Source: Apostichopus californicus (lineage: Eukaryota > Echinodermata > Holothuroidea > Aspidochirotida > Stichopodidae). Taken from it: a DNA stretch of 64,000 nt. The stretch's first letter is position 1, and each line of letters starts with the position of its first letter. The stretch spans positions 1 to 64,000 of the forward strand of contig JAIPMN010000617.1 of the NCBI GenBank assembly GCA_020650975.1. The letters are read 5' to 3'. The translations under genes and the position numbers were made by a program. The notes beneath the pieces were generated by a model that worked only from the letters and a program-made list of their open reading frames with translations, had not been told where the DNA came from and did no database searches. Positions 1-13,500 of the stretch are shown in pieces.

Positions 1-795
1 TATGCAAGGACTCGCCTTTCTGTCCTGCCCATTCTCTGTGGTATACAGTGTTCCAGATCACTGCATTAATCCACGGTATATATGCAAGGACTCGCCTTTC
101 TGTCCTGCCATTCTCTGTGTCTACAGTGTTCCTGATCACTGCATTAATCCACGGTATATATGCAAGGACTCGCCTATCTGTCCTGCCCATTCTCTGTGGT
201 ATACAGTGTTCCTGATCACTGCACTAATCCACAGTATATATGCAAGGACTCGCCTTTCTGTCCTGCCCATTCTCTGTGGTATACAGTGTTCCAGATCACT
301 GCATTAATCCACGGTATATATGCAAGGACTCGCCTTTCTGTCCTGCCCATACTCTGTGGTATACAGTGTTCCCGATCACTGCATTAATCCACGGTATATA
401 TGCAAGGACTCGCCTATCTGTCCTGCCCATTCTCTGTGGTATACAGTGTTCCTGATCACTGCACTAATCCACAGTATATGCAAGGACTAGCCTTTCTGTC
501 CTGACCATTCTCTGTGGTATACAGTGTTAAGGATCACTGCATTAATCCACGGTATATATGCAAGGACTCGCCTTTCTGTCCTGCCCATTCTCTGTGGTAT
601 ACAGTGTTCTGGATCACTACATTTATCCACAGTATATATGCAAGGACTCGCCCTTTTGTCCTGCCCATTCTCAGTGGTATACAGTGTTCGGGGTCACTGC
701 ATTAATCCACGGTATATATGCAAGGACTCGCCTTTCTGTCCTGCCCATTCTCTGTGGTATACAGTGTTTCAGATCACCACATCAATCCACGGTAT
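1..795. repeat. ~80-bp minisatellite, about 10 copies, open at left edge
   Basis: The motif ATGCAAGGACTCGCC recurs at about 2, 82, 160, 240, 320, 400, 479, 558, 638 and 718, giving a 78-80 bp period with few substitutions. It lies in the EHMT intron 3' of the SET exon at 1446-1524 and continues past position 1. Overlapping open frames here come from the repeat and are not genes. Confidence 0.95.
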
Positions 796-916
796 GTCAA
801 CTATCTTTAACTTTCATTTCTGGGAGGTCAGAAATTTCATTTTCAAATAAGAACAAGTCGGTCTCCTCCTTCCCCACCCAAACTGCATCGCCCTATGTAT
901 GCATGTTACAAAAGAC

Positions 917-1150
917 CATGTAATGTCACGATTTCTCAGTTTAAGAATGACCCTGCATTGACTTATGTACACACAGAACATGTACGTAATAAAAACCATG
1001 TAATGTCACGGTTTCACAGTTTAAAAATGACACTGCATTAACCTATGTATACACAGAACATGTAAGCAGCAAAAAACCATGAACATTATTTCTGGGTTCC
1101 TCAGTTTAAGAATGTCATTGCATTGACCTATATACAGTACATGTACTGCA
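917..1150. repeat. Second, unrelated ~80-bp tandem repeat, 3 degenerate copies
   Basis: CCATGTAATGTCACG begins at about 917 and 997, with a diverged third copy near 1077. Each copy runs through CAGTTTAAgAATG...GCATTgACcTAT...ACATGTA. The period equals that of the neighbouring array, but the sequence is unrelated. Confidence 0.85.
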
Positions 1151-1445
1151 TGAGAAACATATATTTTCTGTTTAAGAATAGCTCTGAAAGAAAACAATTA
1201 ACTTAGAAAAGAGACTTAAGAAAGTTCTGGCAGCCGACTTGGAGACCTGTAACTATATTAATCATGTTCATTCAAATTCCGAATGTCAAGTTTATATTAA
1301 AATATGTCAATTTAGTATTTGTCACTGTTTTCAACATTCTAGTCTCATCAGCTCAATACTGTATAAATAGGTGAAAGAGAGGAAATAAGAGATATAAGAG
1401 ATATAAGGTGATGAGAGAAGGCAGGCAGGTGGTTTATCAACTCAC

Positions 1446-1524
1446 CCTATTTTCAAGATCAAAGAGGTACGAGTCGTCTTCCCTTTTATCCGCCTCCGCG
1501 TCCGAGATGAGCTCGCCAGCGTAT
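1446..1524 (-). CDS. EHMT1: EHMT exon V: SET domain, YAGELIS segment
   Basis: 79 nt, phase 2 to 0. It encodes [20 protein letters not shown] then FDLENR, matching [23 protein letters not shown]. Acceptor TCTTTTCAG, donor AGG|GTGAGT. The remaining SET residues, including the NH-C SAM/pseudoknot motif and the catalytic tyrosine, are not in the window. The region left of this exon to position 1 is tandem repeat. Confidence 0.96.
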
Positions 1525-4500
1525 CTGAAAAGAGAGAAAACCGGTTCACCTGATCAATGTTTCTCAACTTTCACTCAGAAACTGCATGGAAAAGAAATGG
1601 CAGTCTTTAACACACTTACCACTACTGCAGAGCCCAAAGAGGAAACTTTTAAACTTGAAAATGGTAGATAATCAAATGAAAACCAATATATTAATTATTT
1701 GAAAGACCTTATCAGAGTGACTACAGCTAATACCAAAGGAGTAAAGGTAACCATAAAAACTTGAAAGGTGTAAGCCATGATCGCAACTTCCATTTAAAAC
1801 TTGGGAAGTGATCGTCTGCATTAGCAGGTGGTCAATTCATGAACCAATCTTATCGTAGTTTAAAACATTAAATCAGCTACGTATTCTCTAATAACTCATC
1901 TCAAGATGGACACCTCCATATCTGAGTCTCTCAGTAATTCAGTTTGATTTCTTCCTGTTGTAGGATGGACAGACCTATAATTGGCCCATGGCAAACAACT
2001 GAGTTGAGATAAATTTACCTCCCCAAAGAAAAAACTGAACATTTTCACATTTCTGGAAAGTTTTCCCTGACTGACAACATCTTGAAGCAATGTACAGCTA
2101 CCGATCGCTGTACGGCCATAAACCTCAGCACCAACAGTAATGTCATCCCAGCCCCTCTCCCCCCCCCCACTCCGCCCTTCATTCAAATTTGTGAGATAGA
2201 AACTCTTATTAAAATCCCTTGTAGCACTGCATGTTTAAGGGTCCCAGGCTGGTCAGTTAATAGAGTCAAACATTCTGAAAGAGCTGATTGAATCTCAATC
2301 ATTTTTGAAAAAATTTCCTACAAGACTACAAACTCTTGATAACTAGTAATATAGGCAGCTGTTGATGTCAAACTAAACTTAACAAAAATATTTAAATTAA
2401 GAGCCTGTAGATGACAGCATATTGGAATTGATTTGTTCCTTTAAATGTAAAAACACTCTCATTTGAGTCTCCCGGTCTGGAGATGCAGTTCATTACCAGA
2501 GCTATTGTGCGGCAACGGTATTTACGAGAGTCTAATTCAAACAGCCTAGATGTAGACCTCGGAACACTGAATCCCCTTCTAATATTTGGTATAATTTTTC
2601 TTTCATAATTATCAAGGGTGTTTTACATGCTACATGTTGGTATCTTTTTTCGGCATTCTAGACAGCAGATTATCATTTCTCATCAGTGAACTTGGCAGCT
2701 CTAGCTAGGTTACAGTAATGTCATTTTTCTTCTCACTTTCCTCGATATGTAAATATTCCCAAGTGGCACCTTCACTCATCATGGGTACACCCTCCCCCTC
2801 AACTAATAAAAATTTATACAATAACAACTTTGTAACTTTCATACAAAGCCACTGTTAATTATCCCTACACAACAACAAAAACCAGAAATACTAAGTCCCC
2901 AAAGTAATACAAGGCATTGCAGCTTATGCATCAATTGATGGAATAAGTTTTGAACACTTCTACTAATTAATCTTTTTTGAGAGCAAACTTTGTAGGTTAG
3001 GTTACAATTTTTTTTAAGCTAAGAAGGGACTACCAACAACAGATGGCAAGCGGTTTATAACCGACCGAATTCTTGCACCCGACATCATCGTCGATATCAC
3101 TACCCGATCTTTTGTAAAACAAACCCTCTCTCTGTAGTGATACGCAACACTTTTTGCTGTCGCAGAGAGACACTTTACATGGCCATAAAGACTTTTCAAG
3201 GCAACAAAGTAGACATCACGTCTACAATAAACCATATTTGATACCGATCCAGGGGCACATACAGTAGAAGAAGTTTGTCGTATTGATGCAGTACGACCGA
3301 CGCAGATATCAGGCCTTGTTAACTTCCGTCTCTTACAACAGACATGAAGGAAGGAGGAAAAGACATTCTGATCTAATCTGTTTAGTAGGACAATAAAACA
3401 TCCCATCTAAGAGATTTCTGTCGTGTTTTATCGGGTAATTTGAACGGTACTTTTGCACGCTGAATCTAATTTTTAGAACCGTCATCCCTGTTACGTGAAC
3501 AAGACTCGACTGTAGCTGATGGTTGCTTCTCGGTCACAGTCGAGTGATGCTGGGATAATTTATACTGTTTATGCTACTTGTAACCCTCCCTGAAATCAGA
3601 CCATCGCCGTCTTACGCACCACCTCGACCGATTTGACAGCTTTCTGCATTAATGAACAGTCCCAGACAGGTCGGACAAAATTATAAAAAAGGTCACCTTT
3701 TATCAAGATGTGTAAAGTGAATATTGTACATCACTGTTACTTTCTATTCCATCTGGCCCATAATGCCTACATTTATAATGTCTAGACATTTTTACTGGGT
3801 ATAAATTACAGCATTCAATGTTACATCCATGTTTCCTAGTTGGGAGGTGTTGGGAGTTGAAGGGGAGGAGAGAGAGAAACGGGGGGGGGGGGGGGGGAAG
3901 GTAAGTTATGACGAGCATTAGGATTTAGAAAATCAAACATGTGTCTAGCTTTCTCCAAAGAGAATTATATGTATGCTCTGTTGGGGAAGGGAGAGAGGAA
4001 TATGAGGGGCGGTGGTGGGGGGGGGGGGTTGGGGAGAAAGGAGATATGAGAGAGAGAGGAGTGAAAGGAGAATAAGTATCCCTTTACCTGCCAAATATAT
4101 TCTGCATGCATGAATTAAGTCTAGGCACAAAGTTCGTACATCTATCACGACTTTTATTAACAGTATGTAAATGATACTGTTGTATTATCCCGATGGTTAT
4201 GGTGGTCACCGACTAAACATCAAAATGGAGGACACATCCAGGGGCATCAGGAATCATTGGCCCTCCCCCTTTCTGAACCCTATGTCTCAACCTGTAACCC
4301 CTCAGCCCCTCCCCCTCCTTCAGTTCTAGACACGTTTACGGAACCAGGGAAAGATATGCCAAGATGACACGGGCCGCTGGTCATGAACCATGTTTCAAAG
4401 CTTGCTGGAAATTTTGCTTCAAATCCTTTTTGACGTACATGCTCCTTGCGAAAGGTCATGTCCGATGGAGGGCGGTTCACTGAATTGCCAGACCGCCCAG

Positions 4501-7500
4501 CGTTATGGCGGGCACCTGACCACCCAGTGCAAGACCACCCTGACCACCTGCAAGACCACCCTGTGCAATCATCAGTTAACATATGCACTTTTCACCAAGG
4601 TCATCAGCATATCACATACATCTGCTAAATTAGCAGCAGACAACATCACACTCACGCTGGGGCTTAGCGTCGTTAAAACTGTCAACGTTAAAGATCATTG
4701 CTACAGTAATTTGTTAGATGAATACAGATTGCTTGCTCAATCACTTCCGTGCCATAATTGTTTACAATGTTATAATATAGTATTATAATATATGTTGATA
4801 CTTGTATATGTTCCACATTAAAATTCATTTTTGTTACGTCAATTCTTACGATATTCTTCCTAAACCACCCAATAGTCGGAGATTCAGTTGCAGACAATAT
4901 AAAAATTACAAAAAAAGGTCCATATTAAAAGGTCTCAAAACCTGGGTAGTTGTTCGACAAGATTTTCGATGTGTCTTTTATAGCCATAAATTGAAAATCA
5001 GACGCCATCCTTATAACACCTTACCCCTTTCCCTACCCCTTTCCCTTAATCCTCTCTTTGTCCCTCCACTGTTTATCTCCTACTCCTCTTCCCCTGTTGG
5101 TTTCTTACTTTCTTCTCTCCATCCCTTGTCTACTAATATCCTTACATCCATCTCTTTGTGTTCACCATGCTCATTAACCTGTCTGTATTCTGTGCGTGTT
5201 TCTGTCCCTTCTGTTACTGTTACTTGTCATTTAGCCTTTGAAAAAGATCCTGCTAGGATCGAAATGTCAGGCCAACTTACTTTTACACATTCTCCTACAC
5301 AGGCTCTCTAGTGGATAAGCAGTTTGCTAACAGTTTTATTTTATATTGATCCTTATAACACGACACTTAACAGTGCATACACAAAAAGAACACTGGCACA
5401 AAACTCTCTCAAAATGCATATTTACTACCCCTGATTCTGCCCACTGAATTGCTACTTCTAAAATCAACATTTTAAAATTTCATTAAAACCATCAAGTCAT
5501 CCAGGTTTTACACTACAAAACATAACAACAACAACAAAGTGTAAACTACACAGAAAACTAAGAACATCCTATCCAATACGGTCACGTTTTCAAAAACTTG
5601 TCAATATATATTTTTTTTCCTCTCTTTCCGCCAAGGCCGAATGGAGACATGCTCTTAAATTTCTTCCGACAATCGGGCTCCGCCGTCCTCGCCAAAAATT
5701 TATGGCTTTCCAACCTCGTTTCCTCTCCCCTGGCTTAGAAGAGCAGACGACGTCAGCCGATGAATACGGTATTTAAAACGAAGAGATCAAAGTTTATGAA
5801 ACGCCAGCCCGCCAAACCTCATCTTTAGCTTTCGATTCCTAGACCCTCAGAAGAGGATTTTGAATTAGTTTTGACACACTTATGATTGTGCTAGGAACAG
5901 TATCTGCTCTCACTCACATCTGTTACATTATATACAGTAACCTGCTCCTCCTCTCTGCTCTGACGTCGAACAGAGATCTTTCCAGACAAAAAAAAAAAAA
6001 TCAGTTTTAAATGTTAGACCACTTAAAAAGGCCAGATTCCTCCCATAAAAAAGAAAACTCAGGTTTATTCACAACTAAACGCTACTGTACAGCAGAAGAT
6101 TTTTTTCCACTACTAGTGTGTGCTCATGTCTACATACATGGTTTACAATACAGAGTGCAAGTATGTGACGCACCGAAACAGAATTAATTGAGTGTAACGA
6201 TACGACTACGTAAACCCCGCCGGACAAGGTTTTTAGAGATAATTCTTGGATGATATTTTATAGAGCAAGTTCATTTGCATATTAACTGAAAGCTCTGTGA
6301 AATGAAAATGCTGGAGTGTTCAAATTAATTTCACCAAATGTATTTGAGATGGAAAACTTCCCCTGGAAGAGGATTTAAGTGTTTTGCAACATGAAACAAC
6401 CAGTGCAAAGGCCAACCCACACCCACTTCCCCCCCCCCCCCCCACCAGCCGAAATAAAATAATTTGTTGAAAATGATGCTGAAACCTATGATAAGTTTTC
6501 CCTACTTGTAGACATCTGTTTGGTGAATAGAATGGTAGTAGTGTTAATTTATTTTCATATTCAGATTAAATCTTTCCTACACATGTATGATAAGAACACA
6601 AACTCATCGCAAAAAGCTTACAATAAAAACAAATTAATTACAGAAATGTTCATCGAAGCACAAAAAAAAGTGACTTTTTAATATCCAACAGTCTGCATCA
6701 CACTCTTTTATAGGTCATTCATCAAAGTTTAAACTTTCATCAAATTTTAGCATTTGAACTTATCTTTTGATATATGAAGTATTTTCAACCTATAAATATT
6801 TAAGTGAACATTTCATCACATTTTAATCGCTTAATATAATGAAACACATTCGTGCTCCGAAGAAACAACCTACCGACTAAAAAGAAATAAATTAATAAGA
6901 AACGAACACCACATTCTCTTCTGGGTTCATATCACATCCTGTTAAGAGGGAAATACGTATATCCTCTAAAGTGATTTTTTTCTTTTTCTCTTTCTCTCTC
7001 CTTCTTGCCAGTTTTCGCTACTTGAGAGTTGGCTTACAAAATTACGCCCAACGGGGAAAATTCAGTGAGAGAGCGGTAAGGACAGATTTATCCTTCACGA
7101 CCCAATTCTTCCGAACATTCATCCATAGCAGAGAGATTAACACACTTCCTCGAGATTCAACGTCTGTTAGCTATCAATTCTTAATTTCTCGGTATCATCA
7201 AGCAACCTACTTGATTAGGATTAACGCAATGGCAGCAGCGAGGTTATTCGCCGATGTCTCGTCTGGATGTTGAAAAATGTTCAAAAACATTTGCCAGGAT
7301 CTTCCGGTTCGAGACAATTCCAAATGAAGCACCCACAGACTTGTCTAAATTCTTATGTCAGTATTTGTCACTGTATATGAGTATTTGTATGTGTATTTGT
7401 ATGAGTATTTGTATGAGTATTAATATGTATGAGTATTTGTATGAGTATTAGTATGAGTATTTGTATGAGTACTTGTATGTGAGTATTTGTCAAGTATGTG

Positions 7501-10500
7501 AGTATTTGTATGTGAGTATTTGTATGAGTATTTGTATGAGTATTTGTATGTGAGTATTTGTATGTGAGTATTTGTCACTGTATGTGAGTATTTGTATGAG
7601 TATTTGTATGAGTATTAGTATGTATGAGTATTTGTATGAGTATTAGTATGTATGAGTATTTGTATTAGTATGTATGAGTATTTGTATTAGTATGTATGAG
7701 TATTTGTATGACTATTATTAGTATTTGTATGACTATTAGTATTTGTATGAGAATAAGTATTTGTATGTGAGTATTTGTCACTGTATGTGAGTATTTGTCA
7801 CTGTAGTATTTGTCACTGTAGAAGGGCAAAGGAGTACAGGCACAGACTGAGTCTGTTTAGTATCAGACAGAACCAGATTTGTAATGGTTAGGCTGCAGCA
7901 CCACACATGATAGGCCAGGCGCGGATCCAGGGGGGTCCAGGGGGTCCGGACCCCCCCTGCTCTTGGCCAAAAAAAAAAAAAAAAGAGAAAAAAAAAGAGA
8001 AAAAAAAGAGAGAGAAAAAAATAATTAAATTAAACGCCAATTTTAAACATGTAGGACGTCAGAAGGGCGGTTATCCTTACAAGTCAGCCAGGTGTGTCTT
8101 TTCCGTCAAATGAACTATAGTGTGCACGCGTGCTACACGTGCCAAAAATGCCTAAAAATCTCAATTTTCAGACCTAGGGTCTAGTCATGTATACAGAGAT
8201 GAGTAAGTAAGTAAGTAAGTAAAACTTTATTGCTCCAAATAAGGAAATTAGTGTATGATGATTAGTGTATGATGATTAGATGATTTGCCCCGGTTCAAGA
8301 GCCTCCGCACAGAATTGGAAGTATGGCACTCCAAATGTAAGAACATGCAGAATCCTTGCATGGCTAAATTGAAGCGGGTTCCCGGTTGTACTTAAATATC
8401 CAAGAATTTCACAATGGATAGAGGGAAACCCACTCCCCTTAGACCCTAGGATCACTGGAGGCCAAACCCCTCACCCTTCCAGAATCCTGGATCCGCCCCT
8501 GCATCAAACAGTGGTGACGGAACAGGAGGGGGATTGGGGGCTAAAGGCATTATGATTTTTGTATCATCTCAACTCATCTGATATGTATTACCATATTTCA
8601 TAGATTGTTTTTTTCTCATCAATTGAGAAATTGCAGACATGAGATCCATATTTTCAGGCTAGGTACATGCAACTTAGAATACTCGGGAAGTGCCATTTCC
8701 GACCATCTGGGGGGTTTGTAAAGCCAAAAATTTTCTGGTACGCTCCGCGCCAACCGATGGTGGCGCTCCGCTTAGATAGTCTTACATTCAGGCGCGGCTG
8801 GACCAGTCAGACCCCCCGTCACAAATCCTGCATCCGCCCCTGTAGGCTGCAGCAGGTTACAGAGGATAAGTTTCAAAAAGTATTATTCTAATTGGTCTTT
8901 CTGTATATCAGTACAATTCACCACACACATGAATAAAAGACTGTAATGTTTGCCTAATTAGGGTAGCTATGACACCTGTACTGTTTTCAGTATGTGAGAT
9001 TGAATGGAGTAAGATAACATTAATCACCATCCACAATGGTAAGCAATATTCGGGTCATGGTTTACAGTTCCACTCTAAACGTAGACTCTCTCTCTCCAAG
9101 TCAATGACAGATCTACTTCTAACAAATATATTCAATTTATCACTTTATTACCAACAATAATAATCATAGTTAAAATGTAAACTTTTCGTTCATTAATACT
9201 TTTCATGTTACTTCAAGCCTTCAATACAATCTATATTTGCGGTACTATTATGCATCATAGATGTACACACAAATGCTCACGACCCTCGACACTCAGTACT
9301 TAAATTTGGGCGTAAAAAGTCATTCCTTAAGATCAGGACCATACCTTATAAACCAAGGAATATAGTATGCAAACTTGTGTTTGCCTACTGAACTGAAATT
9401 GGTTGCATAGAAATAAAAAAGTTTCCCTTAAAAATCAAATCTTGAATATTTAGCTCTGTGACTTTTGTTTTAATGTTAATACAGTATGCCTATCTTTAAG
9501 TTTTCCTTTTTGAAGCAAGAAACTGGTCAATTTTTTTTATTCATTTGATATATTTTTGATATTTCCGCTGGCTATTACTCTTCTCCAGACTTGTGACAAC
9601 TGCTCACGCAAACTCCATTCATCATTTCATCTTCAGAGCGACGTGCGCCTTAATACTGTAATCAATTCCCGCTCCTCTACTTCTGACTCAATCCAGCAAA
9701 GCCTCTCCCTAATCTCCATCTTGTTTTAGCCAAGAATCATAAATTTATAATTTATCACAACTTTTCATTACCGGTTGTGGAGTGATGACGAGCATCCGAA
9801 ACCCTTGGCCTTATCTTTGTAAAAGAATTAATTTATTCATTAATATTACGCAAGTTTAATCACAACTAATCATGATAACCTTTCTTGGGCACAAAATGAA
9901 TTTTACTGAATCTAAGCTGTGTATCATCAGACCCTCAAAATCATTTCTTTAACTCAACTAGACTAAGTAGTGCATCTCTGCTTTATATCTTTATCGTCAC
10001 ATTCCTTGGTGACTTTCAAGAATGATTAAATGAAAGTGTTACTTAATTGATAAGCCTCAAGATGTTTAAGGGATCATACAGCATCTCAAAAATAAAATAA
10101 CAAGTGGTATATAGCTACAACATTTAGCAGTGTCGTGTAGCAGTTTACAAACATATCAACATCTTATATTGTGACTAAAGCCCTCACTTTAAACCCACCA
10201 CAAATCACACCGGCAAAGAGGAAATTAGTTGTAAACCTCGAAGGTTTGAAAGTGCAACAATTGACAAACCATTTTCCTTCATTTATGGGACACAAAATTC
10301 CTTTACTTAGATGAAACTGCTTTTAAGTCCTTCGTAATTAGGAGAAGCCGACAAGACGTAGCCACATAGGTCTATTAGAGAGACGAAAATATCCAATATT
10401 TTATGTTTAAGATTACAAAACCAAGACACAATTACAAGCCCAATGCAAACTATGGCTTTATGAGCTTTGTACTGTTGAAGAAGTAAGAATGTTGGACAGG

Positions 10501-13500
10501 ACATCTATTCATCTAGCAAAAAAAAAAAAAAAAATGGTGAACTGACAAAAGCATTTTTATAAGTAGGTCCTGCTAGGAAATTCTGAAATTTTCTTTAATT
10601 TCCAAGCAACTTCCAAAATATTAGCTCCTTAAAAGAAAATGTAGATTCCCTCTCTAACTACCGCCCACCCAGTGTTCTCCTCAGACCACTCTTCAATAGG
10701 ACATTACAAATGGAACTTCTGTAATCGTCAAAAGATTTGTACTTTTTTAATTTGGGACAAATGGTAAATTGATTCTAGAAAGAAAATACCATCGGGTATG
10801 TACATTCAGAAAGTTCTCCTTGAAGAATTGAAATTATATAATATTAATGTCATATTCCCATACCAAGAGAGATGGCTCGGGACTCGCACATGGGTAAAGG
10901 CATGAATGGAAATATATAACCGCTCAAGACACATCACTAGCCAAACATTCTACGACAGTACCCCGTTTTAGATTTTCTGTTCTCGGGAGAAGAAAAAATA
11001 TATTCCTTGGTCGCTACGGCTATCGATCAAATTTTACACGCCGCTCGTCTTAGCTTGTAAACAGTTTTGTTAGATATTTCTGGATGAGATGCGAAGAAAA
11101 GAGAAGACATGAGAGCTCTTTACGGAAGAATAGGCTTTCTTCGTTTCTCTCTCTTTTTTTTGGCCTTTTTCTCTTTCTGTCCTTTTCCTCTTTTTGCTTT
11201 GGGAAAATCGAGACGACTGTTAACCGAACGAAAAGTTGACAAAGCGTGCACCATGATGAAACACGTAAAACTCGACATCGGGCATCGGTGCAGAAGGGAA
11301 AAGGGGGGGGGCTTCGTCTTTGTCACCTTCCCGTGAAAGAGAAAATACGATTGACTATCCATCAGGATAAATAATTTACGACTTTGGTAAATATACCAAG
11401 CGTGCATACATGAGAATAGAAGAAGCAACAATCAATATCACAAAACTGGCACGACAGTTAAGAGCCTTCCGCCAACGTGGTCTTGGAAATGAAGCCATGA
11501 ATAAACATGATCATATAACTGATTACTCATTCCTTGATCCAACAGGAAGGAAGCTGGCTTCATTAACCTCGGCAATGATTCCAATCAAATTTTTTAACGG
11601 GTGCGTCGAGGAAATGGAACAGGCGATTGTATTTCTCCGACTGTTTATCGCTTGTCCTTTTATTTCTAAATTTCAGGGAAACCATCAAGTTGAAACAGGA
11701 GACTATTAAATGAAAGTGATATCGGAGAGACACAGGGATACTTTTTTTTAAGTGGCTTTAAAGTCATTGACAACTAGACTTTGTAAAACAAACAATTTTT
11801 GGTTGTAATTTACTTTGGCATGGGGAGTGGGGGGAGAGGGTGTAAAAAATGGTGATTTATTCAAACATGGCGAGGCCTTATTAAATTAGCTATAAAATGT
11901 GTTGGCCTATTAAGGCTATTTGATAACAAATATTCTGCAACCAAATAGCCTCTACAACTCATAAACCTTTGTTGTAACAGTATTATCACAAATCAACAGT
12001 TCATTTACACTAGTGTGTATGTGTGGGGAGAACTAGTATCACCAGAGACTAGTATCACCAGAGACTAGTATCACCACAGAATACTGTAGTATCACCACAA
12101 ACTAGTATCACTATTCACCACAGACTAGTATCACCACAGACTAGTATCACTACAGACTAGTATCACCACAGACTAGTATCACCATTCAACAGACTAGTAT
12201 CACCACAGACTAGTATCACTACAGACTACTACACCACAGACTAGTATCACCCCAAACTAGTATCACCATTCACCACAGACTAGTATCACCAGACTAGTAT
12301 CACCACAGACTAGTATCACCACAGACTAGTATCACCATTCAACACAGACTAGTATCACCACAGACTAGTATCACTACAGACTAGTATCACCACAGACTAG
12401 TATCACCCCAAACTAGTATCACCATTCACCACAGACTAGTATCACCACAGACTAGTATCACCACAGACTAGTATCACCACAAACTTGTATCACCCCAGAC
12501 TAGTATCACCTCAGACTAGAATCACCACAAATTAGTTATCACCACAAACTAGTATCACCAGACTGGTATCACCACAGACTAGTATCACCACAGACTAGTA
12601 TCACCTTAGACTAGTATCACCACAGACTAGTATCACCACAGACTACTGTAGTATCACCACAAACTAGTATCACTATTCACCACAGACTAGTATCACCACA
12701 AACTAGTATCACCACAGACTAGTATCACTACAGACTAGTATCACCACAGACTAGTATCACCACAGACTAGTATCAACACAGACTAGTATCACCACAAACT
12801 TGTTATCAATGCCAGTATAAGGAGACTTGTATTCTTCTTCGGTTACTAACAACCTCTCACAATAGCATTGTTCCAAGAACTAAACTTTTCCCTCATAACT
12901 ACTACATTTTTAGCTTAAATAAAGGAATTAATGGAATGAGTAAAAAATATATGAACTGAATTAAACTATCCAAACATTATCCCTGAATTCCTCCTCGAGT
13001 TAAAAAAAAAATCCACGGGTATTATTTGTCCCATTTTCCCAAACTTAAAGGTCAGCCTACAGTTAATGCCTACCGATGCCATTTGATTGAAGCTGTTTGT
13101 TCTCCAAGATTATCGTTTATAAACCGTCACAATTGAGTTATCACATGGTTTTTTTGATGTGTCATGATAATAATAATCTTTAACCCGGCTTGTTTGGGCA
13201 TCGATCAATTATTTACTCTGGATTCATTCATTCATACGAGGTGAATAAATCAAGACAGACCGGAATAAAAGGGGAAGAAAAAAGACTTTCGGAATAGCTG
13301 GACATTATTAATCAAACTGTCTCGACTAATTATTGCTGGACGCGAGTACCTAGCCGCCCCGAGTTTAAACAGCCTAGTATAGATGGTTGATATTCCGATG
13401 CCTCTGCACGTTCACTGACAAAATCTACTATTAGTGCAATGTTTCTAACATCACTGTGCAAATTTGCTTAATCTTTCACCTGCCTTACTGGAGATCGAAT

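Noticed and set aside
3014-3406. 130-residue minus-strand frame in the SET intron
   Set aside because: No SET, post-SET or other recognisable motif, and no splice phase match to neighbouring EHMT exons.
4802-5311. 169-residue plus-strand frame
   Set aside because: Its 3' part is the dispersed repeat found again at 29.8 kb, and the rest is a pyrimidine-rich Ser/Leu/Pro translation.
12031-12810. CRISPR-like regular repeat
   Set aside because: Units are contiguous with no unique spacers, and the window is eukaryotic.
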